A DNA stretch of 64,000 bases from Latrodectus hesperus (taxonomy: Eukaryota; Arthropoda; Arachnida; Araneae; Theridiidae). Each line of letters begins with the position of its first letter. The first letter of the stretch is position 1. The position numbers and the translations under genes were made by a program. Below, piece by piece: positions 49,004-61,765 of the stretch. Location: NCBI GenBank assembly GCA_037975125.1, contig CM075852.1:7054792-7118791 (forward strand), given 5' to 3'. The notes beneath the pieces are model-generated. The model was not told the origin of the DNA. It saw only the letters and a list, made by a program, of their open reading frames with translations, and ran no database searches.

Positions 49004-52000
49004 ACTGACATGCATTTTTGGCCTTACTTTAATTTTGGATTTAGACATAAAATTTTTCTCATTTTTGTCGTCTATCATGCAAACTAATATTACATTAATA
49101 CGCATTCAAAGTAAAATTTGAAATAGATTCTAATTGCAAATATGCTGCACCATTAAATGTTTGTAAGAAATTAAATTATTGACTTACCTGTTGATGGCAA
49201 AGCATTTCGAACAAAATCTGAATGTATGTTGAAAGTCTCCGGAAAAGTTTACTTACCGTGCATTCTTAAGCTTCCTTGTAACAATATTTAATAGACTGAA
49301 ATGAAAATTTGAAGTAAATTTGAGAGAAAAAAGAATATTACATTTCTCTCAAATTTCTCTAACTATATTCTATTTATCATTAAGTAAATATTATATGGTA
49401 TAAAAATGTATTATAGTTTTCAAATCAATGCACAATATCAAGAGTTATTAAACTAGAATTTAATTAGCTATATAGGTATAAATTAAGAGACTAAAGAAAA
49501 TTATACTATTAGTAATTAAAAATTAGTTGAAAATAAAGCTTACATTTATTACACATCAGTTCGATTAACAATAGGAAATTTAATAAAATTAATATTGATG
49601 TGTAAATTTTTCTGATTTGCTATTCTGTAATATAAATAACTATTTTATAAATAAACTTATAAAAATTAGTTAAGTTTATTTTTAAAATAGTTGTTTATAA
49701 TATATTCAACTACCTTCAATATTTTCAAGCAACATATTCTAAATGGAATTGCGCAGTAGATTCTTATTATTTTTCGAATCAATATAACAATTTCAATTGA
49801 GTTAAATGTGAAGACGTTTATAATAAACTAATTCTACCACTTACCCCATTCATTAGTTATACCAATTATGCAGTTAAAATAAATTTAATATACAATAAAG
49901 TATAGAGTAAAAGTAAGCTTGCATACTATAATGAGGGGTGCGTAACGATATAAAGTTAACAAAGTGTCTCACTTAACACTTAAGCTTGTTTTTGTAACAA
50001 AAATTAGAGCATAAATAACAGCAATACGAAGAATGACGCCAGAAGCTGAATTATAAATTCGATGAGGAATATATGTATATCGTTTATTTTCATCACAAGG
50101 AACAATATCTTAGTAAAGCTCATTGTCTGTGAATCAAATTCAAAATCAATGACAGTTTGAATTTTTCTTTAAAGAATTCTAATATATCTTTCACAGCAAT
50201 CAAGGAAAAAGCGAATACAAAACTGAATCAGCATGTCATTTATGTATCGAAATCTACATTAGTTGACAGAAGCCACTAATTTATTTACGCAGAAATACTC
50301 ACTTCCTCATAATATGTTGGATGAGTTAAGCAACAACAGAAATATCACAAATTACATTATAATTGTTTGATACGAGGAAAACTCACTCGATGCCAGCCAT
50401 TTAACATTGCTAACATTTAAAAAATGAATGAGTTTATAAGAAAATGTATTTGAGAAAATAAAATTCATCCGAGTTCTGCAGATTTGATTGGACAGCATGC
50501 AACATTTATTGTTCATAAATATGTAGACGATATCCAATTCTGTCATATATGCTTATAATTAATTAATTGATACTAACATAGGCCACAAACTAAGCATTAG
50601 TAGATTAGAAAACAACTATTAAACTGAAATGGTTCACAATATTATCATACTTCTCATTCAAAGAATTTTGCATATTTAGTTTAACCATTATAATCTGTAG
50701 TTTTTTTCTTGCTTGTTTTGATGATTTGAAACTATAACATTTCCTGTAAGTCTGAATTAATGGATTTTTTGGTTTAAAGCTCAAATTTATAATTTGCTTA
50801 TTAATTCCTATAAAAAATGCTGCATGATCCAATTGTTAAGGACTTGCATTCAAATTGATTAAATTGTTAACTGAAACACTTTTATGGAAAAATAAAAATT
50901 CTTTATTTAAGAATTATAATAATTATTTAATTTAAGACTTAGAACGATGTAAACTTATTAAATATTTTTTTTAATTTAATAATTTAAAGTTCTTTTTATT
51001 CGAAAATAATGAAATCCCAGTTTTTTATTTGAGGAAAATTTTTTTTCAATATATTAAATAAAATAAAGATATAGAATAATAAATTTAACGGTGTTAAATC
51101 AAAATTTTAAATTTAATAAATGTTTTCGAATAAAAATTTTAATGTATTTACGCATTCATTTAAGAATGAAATACGGGCAAGACATCACAAATAATCTTAT
51201 TACAGACATTATCCATAAAAGTATTTATTTATTAATATTATACATAAATTTAATTCTAAATTATACAAAAACAAAAAATAATGGTTCATTGTAAATTAAA
51301 TAAGTGATAATGAATATAAGTAAATATTTCTTATAATAATAATTGTAAATTATTATAATTTGTTTTGATTATATTTATTAATAATAGCAATAGTAAAATA
51401 ATAAATTATAAAAAGCAAATAATGAATTGTTATTTGTTTTTATAATTTATTCTTATATTTAAAAAAAAGTTCAATAAAGCTCTTAGTCCATATAAATTAT
51501 AATAATTTCTTTTAATTAAACAAATTAAAATATGCTATTTTAGCATTCCAATTCCCTGCAAAATAATAATATATTGCTTACGACATGGAATGTTACGATG
51601 GAAAATTTTAATTTGTTTAATGTCATAAATTAAACACTAAAATGTATTTCTAGTAAAAATATTTCGCGGACATTGCTTAAAGAATTTTATGGGAATTGTT
51701 TAATAAAAAAGAATTATTTAATCATAATTATCAAAATATTTACATCCATAATATAAAATGCTTAAAACTATTTTACCTAAATTTATTGAAAATTTTGTTT
51801 AATATAATATTATAATAAATTAAATTAAAATTTATCATGTTGTGAAAAATAAATCTCATTAGTTTTTTTCATTAAAATTTCATTTCATTTTCTGTTTCTT
51901 TTTTTATGAAATATCACATTGTTTCCTCACAAGTTACAATAACAATCATCAAGTGTTTCTATGAGCAAATTATTCCAATTTTTAGTTTCAATTTATTATA

Positions 52001-52240
52001 ATAAAACTGTATTAATGTAAACCTCACATAAAAATCAATTTTATGTATTAAAATTTTGATATTAATTCATACCAATGATTTAATGTATTTATTATTATTT
52101 TTATTGACATGATATCATACATTCGGTTTATTTTAAAAGCTCGGAATTGCTTTCCGTAAAGAGTTTTGGTAAGTAGGTAAATAAGCTGCATTAATGTGCC
52201 GCACAGGACAAAAACCTGTTAAAATTAAAAGATACTTTTG
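49004..52240. other. Intergenic AT-rich DNA
   Basis: I found no secure gene. Two perfect donor-like GTAAGT sites on the minus strand, at 49,187 and 49,256, bound two mini-exon candidates; these are discussed in the findings. The rest is featureless. Confidence 0.5.
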
Positions 52241-52249
52241 AGTGCATAA

Positions 52250-52424
52250 GGTAGAGAGTTTAATCCCAGTCACTACAGAACAATGAGAGATGAATGTTGC
52301 GTGTCTGCCATCTGCGTGCGTTTCTGTCACGGAGGATTGTAAGTTTCCTGGTTTTCTCCCTTGTGATACGTGAATACGGTACCCTGTCCATGTAAAATCC
52401 TTCCGGAAGGCAATTTGTGAGATG
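52250..52424 (+). mobile_element. Possible diverged SINE fragment
   Basis: GAGTTTAATCCCAGTCAC resembles a decayed box B. The following TTTTCTCCCTTGTGATACGT and GGTACCCTGTCCATG resemble the body of the SINE at 36,577 (TTTCTCCTGAGATG, GGTCCACCCTA). The fragment is cut by the TIR element at 52,427. Confidence 0.35.
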
Positions 52425-52426
52425 TA

Positions 52427-53208
52427 CAGGGTGATCTTTTTTAAAGTGACAGTGTTTAGAGCGCCCTGTAGCGTGATCTAATAGCCAGAATGGCACCAAA
52501 CTTGGTATTCAGACTAATCAAAACACGGGGAAAACGATTCCGGGAAAAAAGATTTTAGTTCCAAAAATCGCCGCTAGATCATTTTGTGGCGCTTACAATG
52601 ATGTATAAGATGTGAGAAAAGAGAAATACTGGCATATACAATCGTACAGTCAAATTATTAATGTTTATTTATTGCATTAACTTCCCCGGTGAGGAATTAG
52701 ACCACATTCCATGTGAGCTTCGTTCTCAGAAATAACACCGTGCATTCTGCGCACAGCGTTCCCCACAGCCGAACGTAACATGTCACGAGGAATATTCCGC
52801 ACTGTCTTTGTTATGATGTCCTTTAGAATAGACAAATTTGATACTCCACCAACAGAAACGCACGTTCCGGTAACGTGAGAGGCATGGCCACTGGAGCTCG
52901 TTTACTGCAGCTGAGATTAACTGTCGGATCTGTCTACTACTTGCTTTTATAGCCTCTATTACTGGCACTGTCATCGAACAACATTTGCATTTTGCTTTGA
53001 TATCTGTGTTTTATGCTGATTCTCGTTATTCTAAACTACAGCAGCGCCACAAAATGCCCTAGTGGTGACTTTTGGAACTAAAACTTTTTTACGGAATTTT
53101 TTTCCCATGTCTTGATTAGTCTAAATACCAAGTTTGGTGTCATTTCGGCTATATTAGATCGCGCTACAGGACGCTCCAAACACTGTCACTTTAAAAAAGA
53201 TCACCCTG
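52427..53208 (-). mobile_element. 782-bp DNA transposon with about 166-bp terminal inverted repeats
   Basis: TA flanks both ends. The arms 52,427-52,593 and 53,043-53,208 are diverged inverted copies that begin CAGGGTGATCTTTTTTAAAG. The centre carries part of a transposase-like C-terminus on the minus strand. It is too short to be autonomous. The TA target suggests the Tc1/mariner superfamily, but the family is not identified. Confidence 0.85.
52677..52974 (-). pseudogene. Transposase C-terminal relic inside the TIR element
   Basis: One minus-strand frame reads TKTVRNIPRDMLRSAVGNAV, then RRMHGVISENEAHMECGLIP and ends HRGS and TAA. A shifted frame upstream starts MTVPVIEAIKASSRQIRQLI. The RDMLRxxxxNxxxRMxxVIxxxxxHxE pattern resembles C-terminal tails of arthropod Tc-type transposases. 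No catalytic motifs are present. Confidence 0.5.
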
Positions 53209-53210
53209 TA

Positions 53211-54332
53211 TATTGAAATATCTTGCCCTTTGGTTGCCCATTACGTGGTGCTAAAATATATTAGTCTAAATTATTGATATTCACCATAAAAAAATTGCTA
53301 AAATTTTCTATTTCTTATTACTTTACTCAACTGAAAAAAAGAAGCAAATACATGTATTATAGCTTTGCTATTTCACGATTATTTAGCTAAAAGAAAAGGA
53401 AACCAAATAACTTACAACCTGTAATATAATAGACATAATATGAATAAATATAACTGACTTTTTTAAAAAGTGGTAGCATCTATTTTGTCAAAAGAATCGT
53501 TAATGATCATTTCAAGGTTTTTCATTGTCATTGTTATGATTGATAAATTACTTTCAAACACGGAAATATAATAACTAAACATACCATTAAGTCAGTAAAC
53601 AAAATTTTGATCACAATATAACTTGGTTTTGAGACATACAATAATAATTTAATGTGGTTTATTAACATGTATTTGAAATTAAATAAGGCAAATATCGCTT
53701 ATATCGATACCTCTCAAACATGTTTTCATTTATAAACAAAAACTTAGCATCAAATTTCGATAAGCATTATCTTAATTGTTCCACTTCACTAAACGATAAT
53801 AATTTCCTTAATATCGTTAAACTCAACGCAAAAATATTTTTTGATAAAATTTGAAAGTTGTTTTCAAAATTAGTTTTTGTTTTCAAATATGTCCTATTAA
53901 ATATTTTGTTGACTATTTTCTTGTCTAAAAACCCTTATGAGTATTAAATTTCTTTCAAGTACAGAAAATTAGATTTAGGAGATTTAGGTATAAGGAGACC
54001 TTAAACTGAATGAAGTAACCTATAATTACAGCATGCTTTATTGAATTAACTGTTAAACTGTCCTTTGTATATGATTTAAATAAATTTGTTTTTTGTTAAT
54101 AACAAACTATCACTGTTTTTGTGCTGAATATACGTCCTCTTAAAGTATATCATCTTAAGCACAAATTACTTAATTTATGCTTAAATTTAGTGCTTTTATC
54201 TGTAGCATGTAGTCTTGTAATGTTTCTCCAGTATCACATTATAATTTTTGATTTTACTATTTTATAGCGCAATAATTGTAGCAGAATTTCATTTAATATT
54301 TCTGACTGGATTACAAAAAGTGCAAGTATCGT
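53211..54332. other. Intergenic AT-rich DNA
   Basis: I recognise no gene or repeat here. Confidence 0.6.
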
Positions 54333-55135
54333 AACTAAGCGGAACCTGGGGCCTGAGCAGCTACCAGGCGCGTCGGTAGGCGGTGGATCACCGAACGTCC
54401 TGTAGGAATGACAGGATAGTCTTGAATATAGAATCAGAGGCCGCGAACCAGCTCCCGTAAACCCTGGTGTTATGCGTTCCGTGCCTAGGGCTAATTGGCA
54501 CCGCGGTATTGGTGTCTTAACGGAGCCTCTAGTTGCCTGGCAAACTTCTAGAGTAATTTGCCTTGCCCAGTATCTCAGGCAATGCTGGGTGGACTTATAT
54601 TACCTGAGCTTATAAATTGTTATCTTGTGGCTGAAAAGACACAAGAAATAACAATCCTTTCTGCATCTACAGGTGATGCCTCTGAAGTTGATCTTGCTGA
54701 AAAAGACAAGGGAACTCAGAGGCCAGTAATGAATCATTCACTTGAGGTAGAAATGACCTCCAAACCATCTTCTGGTGAAAGTCAGGAAGCTATCCCTAGT
54801 ATGACTGACTCTCTGACCAGATGGGACTGTTTCAGCAAGACCCTATCTGCTGGAAATGTCATACGCAAGAGGAAACGGCAGAGCATATCATTTATGAATG
54901 CGAGGCTCTTGCCCTCCCTAGATTAACCTCTTTAGGCATCATCGATACTAGAGAGTTACACCTAGACTCCATTAAAGGGTTATCGGACTTTATTAATAAA
55001 GTGGGTGACCCGAGCAACTGGAACTAGGAAACATTGGTTTTGGAGTTAATGGTACAAAATGCTGATAAAAGCAGAGGTGCCCAATGACATACAAACCCAA
55101 TTCTAAGAAGAAGAAGAAGAAGAACTAAGCGGAAT
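54333..55135 (+). mobile_element. Short internally deleted non-LTR element with target-site duplication
   Basis: AACTAAGCGGAA occurs at 54,333-54,344 and again at 55,124-55,135, flanking a block that is much less AT-rich. The left part, CCTGGGGCCTGAGCAGCTAC onward, looks like a GC-rich 5' UTR. The right part encodes a LINE-type C-terminus and ends in a (GAA)n tail. The element therefore keeps its 5' and 3' ends but lacks most coding sequence, as in short internally deleted elements. Confidence 0.75.
54821..55027 (+). pseudogene. Non-LTR retrotransposon ORF2 C-terminal fragment
   Basis: QDPICWKCHTQEETAEHIIY followed by ECEALALPRL matches the CxxC...HxxxxC pattern that ends many Jockey/R1-type ORF2 proteins after the RNase H or reverse transcriptase region. 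The reverse transcriptase itself is missing. An overlapping frame at 54,558-54,926 covers the junction with upstream sequence. Confidence 0.7.
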
Positions 55136-56660
55136 AATGAAACTGTCTTTCCTCATAATTTGGCGTGTTTTGCCAATCGTTGAATAAAATGCTTCATTTA
55201 TTTCCTAACTTAGGATAATTTACAAAATTAACGTTTATAGCCACAAAAGCATACCTTAAGTGGATTAATAATCTGGTTTAGCCTCTCATTGATGAAGAAC
55301 TGGTTAGTAGAATAATGAAAAATATGAATTCATGTCATAAGAAAAAAAATTGCCATTATAAGTTTTATAACAGATGAAGTCATTTTCCATTGTACTTGTC
55401 AATTGTGAATAGGTGGTCCACAAATAACAATAAAATAGTATCACAGACCAAATAATTTTTTTTTATTATTAAAGCTGATAATCGTTTAGTTTTATTGGAA
55501 GATTAATAACAGATATATTAATAGCTTAATATTTATCATAGATTTCAGTATGAATGTTAATATTTAGTACAAAAGAAATTATCAACTGCTAACAGAAAAC
55601 ATAATTCGAAAAACTGGAATCTTATGATTAAGTAATGAATTTACGACACGCACAAAAATGATATCTAGTTTAACACATGACGCAAATTGAAATATTATCG
55701 AAGGAAATTTGGAAATTTGTAGTTGGCAAAGAGTTGAAGGTCAATAATCAATAGCATAAGAGCAAAATCTAAAAACCGACATTTTAAGGCAAATTCTAAG
55801 CGGAATCCAATATCGACGGTATCTTAGCAATACTTCATTGAAAAAAGCAATTCTAAAGCAAACGATGAAGAGACTGTATAAACTACAGACTTGCCTATAG
55901 GTTGCATTTGTTATCAGGTTCACTTTGTTTGTTCTTACTTTGTTTTTTATTAGCATATTTTCTTCATAATTAAAAAAAACTGCATATATAAAAAAACCAA
56001 TATACCATTAATTGTTACGTTTTTATACTATATTTCATTTCCTTGCTTTGGATATAATCCTATACTAAATTTCTCATTGTTTTTCAATATAATACCGACT
56101 TTATTGGCTGTGCCACATATAGTTATCATTACTTTCGTGAAAAATCTCAAAATGTCCTTAGAAACAACATCATTGGCGATTCATTGAAGATTTGAAGGCC
56201 AGATTTATAATATTTTTGTATAAATTACTATCGCCTTAGATCCATTAATGAATTATTAACCATCAGAGCAAAAAAGATAATATTTGTTTCTAGGCAATAT
56301 TTAGGAAGAAGGACCGCTTTCTACTTTATTATTCTACTAGTGGATTAAAAATTTAGGATCTAGATTGGCATTAATCCTCTTTATTTTTAAATTAGTCTAA
56401 ATGTGTTCTATTTGTGACCGTTTCTTTTACTGGATGTCTTATTCTAGCTGGAGCTTGAAACAGTTACAAAAAGTATATTTGTAACTGTTTCAAGCAATCA
56501 TAATTTAGTAGGAAAAGGGAGCGAACGAGTTGTTAAATTGAAAGCCTGAGCTCTCACCATTCTACAACCAACTCAGCTTCGACTTAGGGAAAGCGGTCAT
56601 ATCAGCATGTTCCCTGAGATTTAAATGTCTCATTGTTTAATGTTTCTTTTAATGTTGCAG
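55136..56660. other. Intergenic AT-rich DNA
   Basis: Contains a perfect 18-bp hairpin (56,453-56,495). On the minus strand at about 56,510-56,590 there is a weak tRNA-like patch, CTGAGTTGGTTGTAGAATGG with CGTTCGCTCCC. I see no secure gene. Confidence 0.5.
56453..56495. repeat. Perfect 18-bp hairpin with 7-nt loop
   Basis: GCTTGAAACAGTTACAAA, loop AAGTATA, then TTTGTAACTGTTTCAAGC. It is less AT-rich than the other foldbacks in the window, which makes chance less likely. It could be a small inverted duplication or a structured RNA. Confidence 0.85.
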
Positions 56661-56725
56661 TGTTATATGGAGAGTTTACCAGCTTGAGAGACCTTCATGC
56701 TTACAAGACATTAACATCGTGGAAG
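56661..56725 (+). CDS. Candidate penultimate exon of an unrecognised gene
   Basis: Acceptor TTTCTTTTAATGTTGCAG and donor GTGAGC bracket 65 less AT-rich bases. In the frame that fits the next candidate exon it reads VIWRVYQLERPSCLQDINIV and E. The last base G joins AT of 62,130 to make Asp, giving INIVEDEILSTPLF across the junction. A second frame is also open (LYGEFTSLRDLHAYKTLTSW) but would stop almost at once in the next exon. No domain or family is recognised. Confidence 0.45.
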
Positions 56726-58030
56726 GTGAGCCATTGAACAATTGATATGTTACGGGGTTTCAAAACATTGTGTGTATGTATTAGGCCTTAATAGGATATT
56801 AATCCTATGTATATTTAAAAGAATACCATATAAAGTTTACTTAAAATGTGTTAATAAAGCACTGGTACAATTTAAAATATCGACCATTGCATTTTTATAC
56901 CATTCGTACATTTAAGCATATATAAATTTCTTAAAATTTTGTTAACATATTTGCATATGTTAGACAATTTTTGTATAACTTTAATAATAAATAGAGCTTT
57001 TAAGAACAGCATATAATATTTGATTATTATTTTATAATTCATTCATATGACCCAAAAAAATTTAGTTCTAATGAACAAATACTAAAGTAATATGCTTTTG
57101 CAGGTTTTGTGCCAAAGAATAAATAAATAAATTATATAAGAAAACTGGAGAAAAATATGCAAAGAAATTAGTTATATTTTCTGAAGATGAGCAACAAAGA
57201 GAGAATTGGAGTCTATAATTTACTAATAACAAACAAAAATACTTGAAATGAGGTGGTATTAAGTGGAATAAATTGAAAATAATGGATATTGCTTAGATTG
57301 AAACTGAAAATTCGAAATTGTCTTTTAAAACGTTTCAAAATATTTTTTAAATAAAATATGCAAATATGGTTTATTTTGTGTAACGAGATAAACACATATC
57401 TAAGTGTAATAAAATATAATAATTTTCTTTTCTTGCTGAAGTTATATCTAAAATTTAAACACTTCAGAATAAAATTATATTGCATTATATAGCTTATTAT
57501 TAGGTATATACACTACACTGTATATACATGTCATACGCTAGGCATGACAATAAAATATTTCCATGCTTACGCTTTGCATATCGTTAATATAGCATAAAAA
57601 TAATTCTTCAATAATTATATTTTCCCTCAATAATTAATAATTATATTGCTTCAATAATTTCGATAATATATTATTTCCTGTATTTTATATATTGGAAAAA
57701 ATTTCATATAATTTTGCAATGATTGCTATAGTTTTAATGATTATAGTTAAGTTTAATTTCAAGAACTCTACAACTATCAATGTATGAATTAGGAATATTT
57801 TAGAAAGCTGGAATTAAATAACTTATTGAAAAGGTTTCCTAAGAAAATACCATTACATATTTTGCTTATAACTTCTAAGAATATAACACATTTAAGCTAT
57901 GCATTAAATAAGATTAATTATCAGAAAATTTAATGAAAGAATCATTTTTATAGTGTAATTTTCCAATTGCGCCCGTTCCATGGATTTGTTGCCACATCTG
58001 ATAGAGCTTGATTAAAATGCGAATATATTA
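56726..58030. other. AT-rich DNA (possible intron)
   Basis: I see no gene or repeat of note. If the exon candidates at 56,661 and 62,130 are real, this is part of a 5.4-kb intron that also holds a mariner and a Tc1 copy. Confidence 0.5.
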
Positions 58031-59307
58031 TTGGGTTGGCAACTAAGTAATTGCGGATTTTTTTAGAAAATAAAAGACATTTTTTCATGGAACAAAATAA
58101 CTTTATTCTGTAATATATTGCCCATTTTGATCAATGACTTTTTTCCATCTTTCAGGCAGCATCATAATCCCACGTTCATAAAACTTCTGGTTTTTATTAG
58201 CAAAAAACTGAATCAGGTACGATCATCATCATTATTGAAATTTTTACCATTCAAAGAGTTTTGTAAAGATCGAAACAGAAAGTAATCAGATGGTGCGAGG
58301 TCAGCCCTATGTAGTGGATGTGGCAAAACATTCCAACTAAGCTCCAATAAATTTTGCCGAGTGACCAAAGATGTGTGTGTCCTTGGATTGTCATGATGGA
58401 ATACAACACCTTTTCGATTTGTCTATTCGGGCCGCTTTTCTTCAACTGCATTGTTTAATTTCGTTAGTTGTTCAATGTAGACATCAGAATTGATCGTTCG
58501 GTTGGGTGGTAAGAGTTCAAAGTAGACAATTCCTTTGTAATCCCACCAAACTGATAACAAAACCTTCTTTTGATGAATATCAGCTTTTAATGTTGTTTGA
58601 GTTGGTTCACTTGGCCTGCTCCACGATGTTTTCCACTTGATATTGTTGCAAACAACCCATTTTTCATCGTCAGTTATCAGTCGTTTAAAAATGGATCATT
58701 TTCATTACGTTTCTTTAGCAAATTGCAGCTGTTAATGCGTTGTGTTAATATCGTTTCTTTGAGTTCGTGAGGAACCTATGTATCGAGTTTTTGAACATAG
58801 CCAAAGTGTTTTATGTTATTTTCAATGCATGTATGTGATACATGAAGCTTCTCTGCAATCTCACGTGCTGTTCTGTGACGATCCGAATCGATTATTGCTT
58901 TGATTAGGTCATCATCAACTTCAACTGGACGACCAGAGCGTTTTTCATATTTGAGTGAAAAATCAACAGAATGAAATTTGGCAAAACTATTTTGACACTG
59001 CAGTTCATTTTAGGCTTCGTCACCATAAACAGCACATAACTTTTAATGAGCTTGCGATGCGTTTTTCTCTTTGCGGAAATAAAAAGCAAAATATAACGAA
59101 AATGTTCCTTTTGATTTTCCATTTTTCAACGAACGTCAAACGAAAACTACGCAACCGATCAAAAACTTTTTTTACTGATTGACAGCTGAATTGCCAACAA
59201 TCAAATAACAAAATGTGTTTTACATTTGTACTACGTCTGCAAACCTAAAAATTCAACTGAAGCCATCTCTATAAGTGAAATCCGCAATTACTTAGTTGCC
59301 AACCCAA
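58031..59307 (-). mobile_element. Mariner element, decayed
   Basis: TA-flanked ends TTGGGTTGGCAACTAAGTAA and TTGCGGATTT recur inverted at the right end, giving 1,277 bp, a full-length mariner. The transposase lies on the minus strand and is broken by frameshifts. The termini resemble the cecropia/mellifera group of mariners. Confidence 0.92.
58103..59122 (-). pseudogene. Mariner transposase pseudogene
   Basis: The start MENQKEHFRYILLF is intact, then the frame slips. Recognisable parts follow in other frames: DDEKWVV with the first catalytic Asp, VLLSVWWDYKGIVYFELLPP, FHHDN with the second Asp, DLAPSDYFLFRSLQ with the third, and a C-terminus like LIKMGNILQN where IDQNGQYITE is expected. Several frameshifts and at least one stop prevent expression. 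Length and order fit a complete ancestral mariner. Confidence 0.88.
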
Positions 59308-59309
59308 TA

Positions 59310-60355
59310 TATTTATCTTCATCAATAACTTTTAAGTGGTTCATTTTAAATAATGATAAATATTCTTAATCTTCTAAAATTTTATCATTAAAAAAACTCA
59401 ACTTTTAATTTACTAAAAATAGAAAATAAATAAATAATGAATGGCGATAAATGAATGTTCATTATCATTCCATCCACAAAATGCATTCGAATTTCGTTAT
59501 TTTATAGAGCAAATTATAATTTCTTTAGGATTAAATTTTGGAATCAAATCATTTTTGAGACAGATCAAGGAACTATAATAAAATATTATGTTAAGATTAA
59601 AAAAATTATGGTCGGAGTTTGTTTCCTACAATCTTTTTACTGAAGTAACATTTATTTGGTTTTTCTTTTGTCCTGATTTTGGCCGGGGTCTGATTTATTG
59701 ATTTTCTCTTTACGCTGCGTTTGTAAGCAGAAAAAGGACGAATGGCATTTAGTTAAACTAGATGTTTAATTGCAAGGAAATTACTTGCATTAAAGGTTTG
59801 CTTTTTTAATGTACTTGAATAAATTATGTCCCTATATAAGCTACGTTGAACAGAACTCATTGTTTTACAGTGAATTGAAACTTGGCATTTTCAATGTTTA
59901 AAACTTAGTTAAGTAAAATTGCATATAATAGAGATATTTAAAAATTACAAAGTTAAATTATTATAAATATACTTTAATTCTTAAAGTATACTTTTAGAAT
60001 TTTCAGTAAAATTACTATTATTTCTGTTTTCAATAATAATTATCTTTCAGTATTCTTTTTGGCTATATTTTGAGGGATGATTATTTAATTTGTTTTCAAT
60101 TAAAATTGAAAAAGATTTTTGCAAGTTTTTATCAATGAAGGAGAAATAAATGCATATTATGTGAGAAAATTGTTAGGTTATTTCATTTCCTTTGAACTAT
60201 ACAATTAGAAGAGATTAAAATTGTTCTTTTTTACATACTTATCTTATTAGAATATGAAAAGACATGTAGTTTAACTTGAAATTTTGGTAAGAGTTTATCC
60301 AAAGTAATGAAATCAGAAAATTAAATAACTATAATGTAAAATATTTTATAATTTA
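59310..60355. other. AT-rich DNA between mariner and Tc1
   Basis: I see no gene, repeat or regulatory site I can support. Confidence 0.6.
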
Positions 60356-61763
60356 CACTACTGGCCATTAAAATTGCTACCCCAGGAAAGCGGCACACCA
60401 CACACGTGAAATTTGCATGGCAGGTAGAACTTGCTGTGATATGCAAATGATTAGATTTTCAGCGCATTCATACAAAGCAGGCGACAGTAGCGACATCTAC
60501 AATGTGTATAAAACCAGAGATTTGACAGCAGTTTTCTCATACTCAATTTTCGTTTCAACGCTGTTTTCGGCAAAGAAAGTTGTTGTAATGCCTCGTGTAA
60601 GAAGAAGAAATGCCTATCAGCACGTGTCTGACTTTGATCGAGTAAGGATTATAGCCTACCGGGATTGCGGTTTATCGTACCGCAATATTGCTGCTCGCGT
60701 CGGTCGAGATCCCGTGACTGTTAGCAGAATATGGAATCGATGGGTTCAGGACAATCATACGGAACGTCATTCAGGATCTCAGTGACCACCATCACTAACA
60801 GCAGAGAAGACAGACATCTTATCCGCATGGTCACAAGGGATCGTACAGCCACGTCATGAACCCTGAATCGAGAAATGGAGTCATTTGCAAGGCAACAAGT
60901 TTCTGCTCGAACAGTTCGACGACGTTTGCAGCAGCATGGATTGTCTGCACGGCGACCATGGCTGTCGGCTACCATTGACGCTGCGTTACAGACAGGAGCG
61001 CCTTTAATGGTGTAATCAGCGACGAACCTGGACGCGGGAATGGCATCCCGTCATCTTTACAGATGAATCTCAGTTCTGTATACAGGACCATGACGGCCGC
61101 ATCCATGTTTGGAGGCATTGTGGAGAACGCGAATTGCCAGCTTGCATTGGACATCGCCATACTGGCCCATCTGCTGGAGTGATGGTATGAAGTGCCATTG
61201 GATACACGTCTCGATCACCTCTTGTTCGCATTACCGGCACTTTGCAGAGCAACCGTTACATTTCCGATGTGTTAAGGCCCGTGGCTCTGCCTTATCTTCG
61301 AGGCCTCCCTAATGCTTTGTTTCAACTGGATGATGCACGACCGCATGTTGCCCGTACTGTTCTGAACTTCCTTGATACAGAACAGGTTCGACTGTTACCC
61401 TGGCCAGCACGTTCTCCTGATCTGTCACCAATTGAGAACGTGTGGTCCATGGTTGCCGAGCGATTGGCACGCCATCACTCACCATCCACTACTGTCGATG
61501 AACTGTGGCATAGTGTTGAAGCTGCATGGACTGAGATCCCCGTACATGCCATACAATCTCTGTTTGACTCCATGCCTAGGCGGATAAGTGCTGTTATTGC
61601 AGCCAGAGGTGGCTGCTCTGAGTACTGATTTCTCAAGATCTATACATCATAATTTCCTGTAAATCTAATCACTTGTTCTTTCCGCTATAATGTATGTGTC
61701 CAATAAATATCGTTCTGTTATTTGCATTCCTTCTTAATGTAGCAATTTTTATTGCCAGTAGTG
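60356..61763 (+). mobile_element. Tc1-like transposon, dead copy 2
   Basis: This is the same family as the copy at 21,345. TA flanks both sides, with ends CACTACTGGCCATTAAAATT at the left and an inverted copy ending CCAGTAGTG at the right. It is 1,408 bp. The nucleotide sequence is nearly the same as copy 1 along its whole length. Confidence 0.93.
60588..61628 (+). pseudogene. Tc1-like transposase, stops and frameshifts
   Basis: The protein starts MPRVRRRNAYQHVSDFDRVR and stays open through the first helix-turn-helix to HSGSQ, then meets TGA. A one-base loss follows there and a one-base gain appears near 60,963, so the frame is restored. Further stops are TGA in TS*TLNRE, TAA in ERL*WCNQ at 61,005 and TGA in GVMV*. 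The catalytic motifs FTDESQF, FQLDDARPH and SPDLSPIENVW remain. The TAA is at the same codon as in copy 1. Confidence 0.9.
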
Positions 61764-61765
61764 TA

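Noticed and set aside
55741..55956. 71-residue minus-strand frame
   Set aside because: There is no recognisable motif, and it is isolated in AT-rich DNA with no promoter or splice context.
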